Of a stretch of DNA of 64,000 nucleotides, positions 25,001-37,000 are shown piece after piece. The notes beneath the pieces are model-generated. The model saw only the letters and a list, made by a program, of their open reading frames with translations. It did not search any database and was not told the origin of the DNA. The stretch is from positions 77,357,740 to 77,421,739 of the forward strand of contig JAOWCC010000577.1 of NCBI GenBank assembly GCA_030867875.1, given 5' to 3'. How positions within the stretch are numbered: the stretch's first letter is position 1; each line of letters opens with the position of its first letter. Source of the DNA: Actinernus sp. WN-2022 (taxonomy: Eukaryota > Cnidaria > Anthozoa > Actiniaria > Actinernidae). The position numbers and the translations under genes were made by a program.

Positions 25001-28000
25001 AATCTACCGTACCTGTTTATATCTATCACATTGCTGATACCTAGCTTCTGCTGTACCTCTACTATCAAGGCTGACACAGTTTTCTTCTCTTCCTCACGGC
25101 TTTCTGGGGTTTGCACATTTTCCTCCGCAACTGGCCATTCGCCTCGTTTTCGTGTCAACCATTCTGGGCCTTCCCACCAGAGCCTGTCTTCCTTGAGCGT
25201 CGACGCTAGTGCCCCCTGGACCCTATGTCTGCTGGGTTGTCTTCACCCGGGCAATGTTCCCAGTCCTCTTTGCTCGTCAACTGCAACATTTTGTTGACTC
25301 TGTGGCGGACAAATTGCTTCCACTCCCCTCGGTTCCGTATCCAGCACAGCGCGGTCTTGCTATCCGACCAATACTTAGTGCCACTCACCTCTAACCGCGT
25401 CTCTAACGCCCGCCTTACCGTGTCCATGAGCTGGGCTAATATCCAAGCAGACATTAACTCTTGGCGAGGGATCGTCAGACTCTTTAGAGGTGCTACTCTG
25501 GTCTTGCTGGCTATCGGTCTTACGTGACTTCCTTCGTTCGTCCGGTAGACGAGATATACCATGGCACAATAAGCTTTGCTGCTCGCGTCACCAAACCCGT
25601 GTAGGCAGCACTCGAGAACTTCTTCCTTTGTATGTTCATACAAACATCTGTGGACTGTAATTTCTTTCACTCTCGACAAGTCTTCAATCCACGCGTCCCA
25701 TTTCCTCCTTGCGTCTCCTTGAAGTTCAACGTCCCAGTCCAATTTACCCTTACAAAGCTCTTGAAATAGAATCTTCATACACTGTACTTACTAAAACCGG
25801 TCCGATTATTCCCAGCGGATCAAACAAACCTGCTAATAAGCTTAACACGCTACGCTTGGTTGACCGTGCTCTAGCCGCTTTGTCGACAATCTGCCTGAAA
25901 CTAAAATTAATTGTGTCTTCTTCACAATTCCACTGTAGTCCTAAAACCTTTTCAGAACTTAGCTCCGGCCCCAATGTTAACTTTGCGTAAGTCTCAGAGT
26001 CACCCGTCACGCCTTTGTAGTTTTCTTGTTGACAGCGCCTAGTTTCTTTCTCTCCGTCTGCTATGCGCTCTCGCAAATTCTTATTGTTAGTCTTCCATTT
26101 CCGCAGCTTAAAACCGCCTTCTGCTAACCTCTGTTTGGCCTTCTCGTAAAGCCTGTACGCGTCGTCTGCGTTGCTTTCTCCTGATACCAGATCGTCAACA
26201 TAGAAACTCTCGAAGAGCTTGCTCGCAAATTCCGGATCCGATTCTTTGAACTTCGAAATGTGATGTCTAAGCGTTGCGTTCAACAGAAATGGCGATGAAT
26301 TTAACCCAAATACGACGCGGCTAAAACGATAAACAACGGTTCTTGAGCTAGGGTCAAGCACATCTTCTAACCACAAAAACCTGAGGCAGTCCCTGTCCGC
26401 TTTGTCTAGAAACGCTTTCTCTATATCTCCAATTAGAGCTTCTCTTTTCTGTCTAAACCTAACTAAGATGTCAAATAGCAGAGGATTCATCGATGGCCCC
26501 ACATGAAGACAGTCATTGAGTGACACCCCCTTACCGTTTCTTTCCTTTGCTGACGCATCGTATACGACCCTTAGTTTAGTGGTGCTCGCTTGTCTACGTA
26601 TTACCGGTAAATGTGGCAGATAACTTTCTAACTCCATGACCTTCTCTATAATTCCTGCTTCTAGTTGTTCTTTAATAGATAGATAGATACTTTATTATGC
26701 ACAGAATTCAAAAAAGCTAACACTTATTTACATTGAAGCTGTGCGTCTAAGATATAATACAAATACAAACATAACAATAAATACAGACAAGCAATCATAT
26801 CTAAGATAAAAAACTAACCTAACTACTAATATGTAACTAATATGTAACTATATATAATAATAATAATAATGTTAAACTACTGATAAAATAATAACAATAA
26901 ACTATAATGATAAACTATAATGATCTGGCAGACGAGTCCAACCAGTAATTGGCGCTGAAGGTTCTGATAGAATGAGAGCTCTTAATGGTTGAACTGAGAC
27001 TGTTATAAAACTTAGCTGCTGAATAGGCAAAGGATCTATAACCAGATTTAGAGGATATTTTAACCATATGGAGATTAGACCTATTGCGAGTATTGTAATT
27101 ATGGACATCAGAATTACGAGAAAACAAATTCCTAAGATAAGGTGGACAAAGTCCATTCAAACATTTAAAGACAGTAAGACATTTATGAAAGTGCCATCGA
27201 TCAAGTAAGGGGACCCAACCAAGCTCTCTGAATAACTGCTCTGTGCGTTCTTCTTTATTACCGAGTCGTACGCTAGTAGCACTTCTTGTTCTTCCCTGAG
27301 CTTCTTTACTTGACCCTTCAATCGCGACATGCTATTCGCGTAATTACTAGGCAAACTCTCGTGACCTACTTTCCAAATCCAGGGTAGTTTTACCGAGTAA
27401 CTCTGTCCAGTGAACGATATATTATCAGCAAATTCTTCACATACCTCGTCACGCTCCTTGATGCCTATTGTTTCTAAGTCCCACAGCATCTGAATGTCTC
27501 TGTCTAGTTTCTCTGTCTTCGTGTTATTCTGAGCTACAAAATTGCACTGACTTTCCTGCCCTCGGCCCAATTCACTACCTCTCAAGGGACCTGAAAGAAC
27601 CCATCCTAATTTTGTCTCTATCGCTACCGGGTCATCTATCTTCCCTCTTATGGTACGACCGGTCTGAAACCTCCACAGGAAGTCTGCTCCTATCAAAACG
27701 TCTATCTCTAAACTTTCTTCATGCCTGCAAACATCCGAAAGCCATACACCCCTTAAATGCGAATACTCTTTTCGCGCTAACTCTAGATGTTCATTCTGAA
27801 TGTTTGAAATATCCGGAACTACAAACCCTTCTATGCGCATAACTTCGCCGCCTCCTGTTGGGGTCAAATCTAGCGCAACTACGCCTCTTAACATAGACTC
27901 AGTGGACTTGCGCCCAAACGTGCTTACGCTTAACCATTCACTCCTTATAGGTTCTAAAGACATAGTCTGTACCGCGCGCTCTGTTACAAATGATTTGTGA

Positions 28001-31000
28001 CTCGCTGAGTCAAACAAAACTCTAATCCTTCGCTCCCCTTTTCCCTTCTGTAAAGCCACACGATTTCCGGTCCCAACATGCATGCTATTAGGCGCGCTAG
28101 CCGCGGCGGCCGCTTGGTTACTGACCGCCCCACTTCCCTCGGGGTTTTGTACCTCGTACATACAAAGTGACGTATGGTGCTCGCCCTTACACCACTTACA
28201 AGTTACCTTAACCCTACAATCCCGGGCTCTGTGGCCTTTCCTTACACATTTAAAACATCTACCATATTTACCCACAAGTCTCTTACGTTCCTTGGGGTCC
28301 GTGTTCACGGTGCAGTCCTCATGCACGTGTCCGCCTCAGCAAAATGCACAGTTCTCTCTGCTTTGGCCCGTCAACAAAGTACTCGCGGTTGATGGCCCAC
28401 TGCTTCTCTTTCTCCCTTCGTTTCTGTACATGTCATTATGCATTTCACCATTCCTCGCAGTTCTGTCCTGACGATTTAGCTGATATTCTTCCCGCAGTTC
28501 GACTTCCTTTCCCACAGCAACAAGTAAATCCTTCATCTCCCACTCCAAATGATTTTCTCCCCTCGTTATAGTCAGTCTCAAAGGCTCTGGCAGCTTTTCC
28601 AAAATAGAGGGAACAACAATACTCGAGTACCCGGACTCTTCCACGTTTAAAGCCACTAGTCCTCTATAGTCTCTGAGTCTCTACAGTATCGTAGAGTGCT
28701 CTCAGCCGTGAAGTATCTCTCTCGTTATAAACTGGCAACACCTTCATCAGCTCGTTGATGTGCGCCCTTTGAATGGCCGCTTTCTTCCCAAAACGCCTCT
28801 TCAACAGTTCTACGGCCTCTCCATAGTTCGCCGCCGTCAGCGCAAATCCAGCAATCGCTGACTTTGCTGGTTCTTCTACCAGTCCTTTCAGATATGAGAA
28901 CTTGTCGATGTCTGAAAGGGCGTCGTTATGTTCAATGGCGCTCTCGAATGAGTCCCAGAACTCCTGCCACTCGTGCACTTTTCCCGTAAATTTCTTAACC
29001 TCCAGTTTAGGTAATCTCACGCGTACTTGCCTCCTCTCGTGTGTATGCTGTTCGTGTTGTCCCGCTTGAGGGCTCGCCGGCGGTGTAGCTTGCGCTGCTG
29101 GAGCCAATCGCTCTTCGATGAACTTCACCACAGTTTTGATTTTCGCTCTTAGGGTGCAACTTCGCTCGATCTCCTCGGCGATTTCTTCATCCGTTCCATC
29201 CTCATCCTCTATCAGCGGTAGTATTTTTTCGTCTAACGTGCTGATCGCAGCGAGTTGCTCTTCTAGCGAAGACTTCAATTGAAGCGCCTTCTGTCTCACG
29301 CTCTCACTGTACTCGCTGCTTATGCACGCCGTCATTTGGGAGAATATCTTGGCCACGAACACTCGATGGCCTGTTCTCATTCTTTTCTTTTTCCTCAGTT
29401 GTTCGGCCATTTCCAAACCAACTCAGTACTATCCGGCTCGAAGGACCACGTTTTGCGGAACTCTTGTCGCGCTCTTAGTCTCCGCTGTCGCTGGTTTCAC
29501 AGACTGAATCTTCACAATACTTCGATAGTTTTCTTCGTTTATTTCTACGTCCTCACTTCATTACAATCTGTGCGTTCTGATCTAACTGTGCATTACAAGC
29601 TTTCTAGTTAATAATGCGATTATAGTACTTCTCAATCAAGATTAAGTTTCACAACAGGGCCAGACCGTTCGTCATCCGTTTTTCGCATCATGTGGAAACT
29701 GTTCAGATACAATACAATACAATATATCTTTATTGGCACTTTGAGACAAAAGTACATCAGTGTACATCCAATAAGCATAAGTGGAGGAAAAATAAATCAA
29801 ATAAAGTAATAATAAAAAGTAAATATGTAATAGGCTAATTTGCAATTTCATCGTATAAATCTATAACTTGTTTTATATAGATGCTGCTTAGCTTTATAAT
29901 ATTCTGATCTTTCATTGAGATCACATAGTAAAATAGCGAAGAAAGATCGAATGAAGAGAAGGAAGGATTTTGGTCGTATAATTTGTTCAAGAATAAGGTC
30001 CGAGCTTGTGCTATATTGTGATTTCCGCATTTGAGAAGATAGTGGAATTCATCGCCAACTTCATTCGAATCACAAACCGTACAAATCCTTTTATCTCTTG
30101 GTATGCGTAAATAACGACCACGTTCAATTGGAAAATGATGAGCCGATAATCTCAATTTAGTCACAGCTCTACGGGTTTCAAAATCATGTATTTTATTCAG
30201 ATAACTCTCAAAAAAGTAATCACTATACATGTACGTAAATGAAGTGAAAACTTTCAAACCGTTGGATTCCGTAAGCATCTCGATTTCTAAAAGAAAATTT
30301 TATCTGTAGAGAATTTTTGGTGCGATCTCAAAAGCAAAACAAACACTGCGGAGTCATTGATTATTCAAATCAGTTTGCGGAGATATCACACTTCTGTGTC
30401 GCGGAATTCAAGACTCGGACCACTGGAAAACAGATCCACATTAAATAAAAAGAACTCCAGAATATTATATTTAGTTGTCAAAAACCAGACAATCAGTCTT
30501 CACGGCTGAAAGCACATGTCAACAGAGAATCAATAGCTGTTATTACGGCTGAGCCAAATGGTAAGCGGTTTCACCCATCAGTCCTCATGAAAACGAGGCT
30601 TTCGGGTCAACCATTTCGAAATGAGATGGAGTCACGTTGAACGGAGATCACCAAGAAGATAATGCCCCAAACGATTATTTTCTAAAGAAAAGCAAGAATA
30701 AATGCTAAGCAGTGTCTGTCCTTGGCCACTGGAGTGATTTGACGGAATTTGTTTTACAAGCCTTGTCTTCAGAAGCTTCTTGGGTCCTTTAGGCTTTAAA
30801 GTCAACAACTCACACGATAACTCCTCTTCGCATTCAGCCTTATGAAGCTTAGGCCACTCAGCGTCTTACAATCGCTACTAGTGCATCGAATGAAGAGACA
30901 GGAATGATAAAGCAGAGTAAAACTACGATATTTCATGGAAAATTTCACTCAAACAAGCTCAAAGCTGAAACAGCCTCAAACGAGTCGATGACCGGATAAG

Positions 31001-34000
31001 ATGGGTGAAACCGCTGACCGTTTCATGGTATTTGGCTCAGTCGTAATAACAGCTATTGAAAACATACGGAATTACTTCAACAAAAATTCTTAAGGACTGA
31101 CGGATCTGAGTTTGAAACCACAGAAGCTATAAAAGTTTATCAGATGAACGGAAAACACCAGCACGGTGTTTTGTAACGCAATCCTTGTCTTATTTGGTGA
31201 CAGAATGCACAAATGTTTTGGAGAGTCGAGATCACCGCTAGAACGTTTTGGTAAGCCATCTTCCAAATTTTCTGATTCAATAGTCGACTCAGGGATGCAG
31301 ACAAGTGTCTGATTTCGGACACGAAAATACCGCAACCTATGTTATTCTCCTTTATAATAAAACTATTCGTCCAGCCTAGTTATCATGCTGCGCTGTAGGG
31401 TGGTCCTTTAATAAATCCCGGGGTTTACAGAACAGTTCAGACACACTTCAGGACACAAGGGTCCAATAACGGGGTTCCGTGTTGCTGGTATATTTACGCG
31501 TCCACATGAGGCAGTTGCGCTTAACTTTGTTCATTGTTTTTAAACCCATATCACCAGATTGCAAGTACATTATTCATTAATAGTAAAATAAACATTTTAT
31601 TGAAAACATTATTTAGCATTATTTACAACACTGTTGGCTAATTCATTAGCTTTTCTCTTTACAAGGAACGCTCCAGTGAATCCAGTCTGTCCATTATACA
31701 GTGAACTGAAGCTTCCATTCTCGATTCCATGGACGCGATGGAATCCTCGAGCTTTTCTACAACCTGAAACATTAGAAGAAAACGAGATTAGCGCGTGATG
31801 CCGCAAACGACATATGACGCGCGCATAAGGTGCTAGCTCTGCTATCAATACACACAACACACGAAAAACATTAGTTACCTTACAAAACTTTTCACTTGCA
31901 TCCAGCTGATTTTTAACTGCCTGATCTTTGGCGTCCTGCAACTGCGTGATTTGGTCTTTCAGTGCCTCGCATTCCCGCGTCTTCTGCCGGAGCTGTTGTA
32001 TAAGGCCATCTGTGTCCTCTCTCATCTCCTTGGAGGCGTCGTTCGCACTCATCTCTGGTAATTGCAATGCCCGTTTCTTTGTGCGGTTCAACTGCCAGAC
32101 TGCTTCTCTCTCACATTGTTCTGCGATAAACTGCTCATATGGATGTTCTGGCGGGGTCTGCGGTGAAACTGGCGACGCTGTCTCTGCGCTATCCACGTGC
32201 GATGTGTCTGTCAGTGAAAATAATTAAGTAATAAGAATGAGTTCTCAACAGTCTTCAAGAGGTATATCATGCAAAGTACTCGTGTTTTAAGTGCTCACCT
32301 TTCCATGATGTTGTTGCCTCCCATTTCTGCACGACCTCTGCTTCGTACCATTTCCTCCCAAATTTTACTTTGACTACATCGCCAGGATTAAGTGTAGGCC
32401 AGCGCTTTCCCTTGTCTGTATTCTCATTGAGGTGTTTCACCTCCTTTCTCTTTGGCCAGTGCGAATGATCACGCCACTCACAATCTGTTTTCCAAATCAC
32501 CTGAACTTTATCGTTGATAGACATTGCTGAATTACAATCAAGAACTTTTGAAACGGATGAGCAAGATTGACTTTCGCAGATTTCGCTGGATCGAATGATG
32601 TGTAATGATTTTGTTTATGCTTTTATACTCTCCTACGGATCAAAGCAATGATAAAAACTCTTCATTGGTTGGTGAGAAACAAAGGAAAACAAAGGAAATT
32701 TAATTATAGAACATCCAGCTACCGACAAAAGCAACGGACGCGCTGATTCTAATTGATTATTGCCATTTATGCACAGTTTGATCCGCGTATGAACCAAGCT
32801 CGTTGATAACAATTCGAACTGCCGAGGGAACAGTTTTACTGCAATCAGTAGGCAAACTTTCGACACGCGAAAGAATCAAGATTTCAACCAGTGTTCGTCA
32901 TGAAATTTGAACTCGGCCGAAATATCGCGCACTGATTTCGCACCTTTTTTTTCCGCACACAAACATGCGAAAGGTCTCTTTTCAAAGTTGAAGATCTTAA
33001 CAGTCTGTTTTAATGTTTGCTTCTGATGCATAAGTTAGTGATTTTGTCAACTACCGACTGCTACTCGAACGGGCCATGAAGTGGAACCCGACAGTTCGAT
33101 GCCTTTCCGAACATGTTCAAATCTTAAATCGATCAGAGTCCATTGTTTCCAAAAAAGTCAACCTGACAATAGACCATTCATTGATAAGAGATTCATTACT
33201 CTCTGTATTTATGTAAGAGCGCTCTGTCTTAATTTGGTATCTCTGTTTGGAGTTCCCTTTGCAGCTAACAGTCGCGTGCTAATATTATACTTCATTAACA
33301 AATGAATTGAGTTCGTGTTCTGTTCGGTTCTTTATTTTTGTTTGTTGATTTCTACTGCACACAGAAACACGAGAAAGATCTCATTTTAAAGCTGAAGGAT
33401 TAAAACATCTGCTTAAACATTTTTTATGATGCGAGAGCGCTTTTTACGTTGTTCTGTTAGTTTTTCATGTCGGTTCTTGACCCGGGTTCTTGAAAGCGTT
33501 TTGGTTTAAAATCAAATCGGCAGTGCCGCTAATCTTTCTCACTTTGCCTGTTCTGAGTAAAGACAACAGCTGGTTCTTTATTTGTGACTTCTACTGCACA
33601 CATAAACATCTCATTTTAAAGCTGAAGGTTTAAAACGTCAGCTAGAACGTTTGTTTATGATGCGAGAGTGCTTTCTATGTTGTTCTGTTAGTTTTTCAGG
33701 TCAGTCACTTTTCCAATTAAACTTACAAAGCTCATGTGACAATTGTTCTCGTTTTGAAAGGCCCTTTTGTGTGTAATTTCAGTGGTTAATTAGGTGGCGT
33801 ATGTGCTACTGTTCATGGGGGAGGAGCTTAGAAGTTCAGTGAGGCCCCGCAGGAATGTTCAAAATCCAAACTTAGCAAGCGAATTTGAGTTCAACATACG
33901 TCCTAGAAATGTTGATTTCGATAATACTAATTGCTGGTTTTCACTTGACGTCATAGCCGCCATGTTGGCGCCCTTAAACAATAGACTCCTCGTTAGGTTC

Positions 34001-37000
34001 TTTTGTTGGGGCACCAACATGGCCGCCATGCCCTTTGTCATTTGAATCTCAGGGGATTGAGTGAAAACCAGCAATAGCCGTCGGATTTTTACAAGAATAC
34101 GGCTGCGAGTTAGTAATATATCAAACTAACTTAACGATAAAGCTTGCACTCACTCGAATAAGTCGATTGAGGGTGGAAATTGTGTATTGATATCTCTTCT
34201 ACAAAAGCCAGTGGAAATCTAAACTGTAAAATAAATACCGGTGTCCCAGGGATTTCGCCCCCCCGTAATCTCACCCCCCCGGGGGGCGAGATCACTAGGG
34301 ATTTCGCCCCCCCAGGGGTGAGATCCCTAGTGATCTCGCCCCCCTCACTGGTCCCCCTCAGGGATTTCGCCCCCCCCCCCCCCCCCCCCTCCTAACGATT
34401 TGCTGAGTGAACATGAACTTTAATATATGTCACTGTTAAGACTGTTGCAACACTTGATTACTTAATCAATAAAACCGTCTATAAAACAAACTTACGATTG
34501 ATCGATCGCGGTCCTCTTCACTGCGAACCATTGGGAACCAGACTAAAGTGAACTCTTGAAATACGATTGTTGACTATATTACAGCGCTTGAAAAACGTAA
34601 TAATCACGCCGCTTCATTAAAAGCAAAGCTAGCGCTGTTGACATTCTTTGCCTTTGGAGTCTTCTTTTCGCTTTCTATACTAAAGAGAAGCAATGGTATT
34701 CGTCTTATTAGAACAAATCTGTAGAGGAAGGCCGAAAATGTTGCTGTTCATCTGTTACACTATTTTACAAGTCGTGCTTGTGCCTGTATTAAAAACCAAG
34801 CGCGCCCAAAACAAAGAGGCGGGATTTCTTTGGATTGACAAAAACATTTGTTATCCTGGTAAGCTGTAGTGCTAAGTGTGCACGCCCTACGAGGGAAAGA
34901 GAAAAAATCTCTGACCCAAGTGGGACTCGGGTCAGATATTTTTTCTCTTTCTCTCGTAGGGCGTGCACACTTAGCACTACAGCTTATCACGTTATATATT
35001 ACATTCTTTACACTTACTGGTGCTACGCGGCAAACATGATTCAATATCATAACTACATATATTTGTTATCCTGGGCCTGACTCGTTTATTTTTCACAAAG
35101 CTCACAGTCTAATTGCAGAATTAAAAGAGCAACTAACCCAGAAGTGTGTTGGTCGCCAATTTGATACAAGCGTTGAGTGGCTCTGTAGTTCGTGCGCACG
35201 CCGATCATCGAAGAGGCTTCGTCGAGAATAGAGCTTGCCACATTTAAATAACTGTGTATATATCACTTTAATTGTTTAAATAAAATTGTTATATGAGCAG
35301 TTTGCTTGTTTCTATTTGGTTGTTTGTTTCAACATGCACGGATAAAGTTGAAATGCGTCAATAGTCTTATTTCAAAATATCAAGTCTTCACCAAAAGAAT
35401 TACGATCGAAGATAAACGTTTATGAAATGTATCTAAGACTTGATATCCAACGAGTGAATACAGCGAACGAGTACGAGTATGACATCAATTGGATCACGAA
35501 AGCTGTTTTTAGCTAAAGCAACGTCGAACGAGCTTGCTTTTAGTACGAGAGAATTGGGGGGGGGGGGGGGGGGGGGGGCGAAATCCCCAGCTTAGTCTGT
35601 TTACACTGGGGGGGCGAGATCCCTAAGGGGGGGTGAAATCCCTAGTGATCTCGCCCCCCGGGGGGGTGAAATCCCTAGTGATCTCGCCCCCCCGGGGGAG
35701 GGGGAGGGCGAGATCCCTGGGGGGGCGAAATCCCTACGACACCGGTAGTTTTTCAAAAAATGAGTAAAATCATGTTTGAGCACAATTTCTATATTATTCG
35801 GCTTACTATTCGTTGCGTAGCTTTTGAATTTAGCGCTGTTGCTCTTTTAAATAAATGTAATCAGATATTTTTTGCTCTCCAGTACAACCACGTGATTTGT
35901 TAGCTGCAAAGGGGCTATTTGTTTAGATTGACTGACTTTAGTAAAATGGCTTACAAACCGTTAAAGCGCATGCGTTGTCACATGTTTCGTTAGTAAAAAC
36001 AACAACATTGAAAGTGTCTAGTAAAACAAAACAAAAATTCCAGCGATGACAACAAGATTAAATATAGAGTATAGGTTTTATTTACAACTTCAAGAACTAA
36101 GTTTAGGCTAACTCTTAACATTCATTGCAATTTCTATAATGAGTGATATATTAAATAATTTATGTGTAAATACATAATATTCACACAATAAATACAGTGG
36201 TTTAACGTGCAACCCGTGAAACAATCTCTACAGTCAATAGATAGTGGCTATTACGCTAAAATCTATTTCACGGGTTAAGTAATAGCACTATCTCTCTGCG
36301 TAAATATATTGAATTAATGTTGAATAACAGGCACAGAGTTGGATACTAATTTACATGGGTATGTTGGAATAATATAATTATACCTAAGTGTTCGTTCACG
36401 GCTCTGGTGCTACAAAGTCCTCTGTTCCTGTTCGGCAGAATTGCCGGATCTCACGATAGAGATACCTTTGGCTTCGTTAGCTAGACCCTCGGGTCTAACA
36501 GTCTGAGGCAGGACAGCTCGCGATGGGAGCACTGCATGGTTCTTCAGGAGCATGAATGCCTGCTCGGCTGATGAGAAACGTTCCTTAGTAAAAACCATGC
36601 CGGGAGTGTCACGCGAAAAACGAAAGTGATGAAACTGCTTAATATTCGGAATCTTGCGAAAATACGGTTCTAAAAATGTTGCCCAATCATATACCGGTAC
36701 AATTACTCTACCATCATGCGTGCCTACCAACTGAGCCTTGTTCACTCCCACACTACTAGATGAGTCAACCATTCGAGCAAGTTCATACAACGACGAAACA
36801 TAATTCACTTTGTATGCCTTCTTGACAATTCCAAAACAACGGTCCGGGCCAAACTTCGTGTGTCCAGTTATGAGAAATGAGTACAGAACATTCCAGTGCA
36901 GTTCCAGTAAAACCCGCCAAGCTAAATACCATATGAAATAATTGTTTTTATTCTGTCCCGCACAATTGTCAGCATTAAGATGCACGTCCGTTTCCCCCTG

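Larger units (their letters stand above)
24088..29656 (-). mobile_element. BEL/Pao LTR retrotransposon, defective
   Basis: A 5569-bp element on the - strand flanked by GGGCC duplications (24083-24087, 29657-29661). In sense order: 5' LTR 29451-29656, primer-binding site TGGTCCTTCGAGCCGGA, gag, CCHC knuckle, aspartic protease, RT, RNase H, integrase N-terminus, polypurine tract AAGGAGGGGAGTG, 3' LTR 24088-24515. The LTRs differ by two deletions in the 5' copy. There is an in-frame stop in the knuckle, frameshifts near 28660, 25770 and 25206, and a LINE inserted in pol. The integrase core is missing. It cannot be autonomous. Confidence 0.9.

Noticed and set aside
24722..25297. 191-codon frame on + in the BEL region, and similar + frames at 27468-28571
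   Set aside because: Antisense shadows of BEL pol and gag, which have clear domain matches.
34760..35080. Overlapping proteins on both strands
   Set aside because: Both are readings of the perfect hairpin at 34861-34985.
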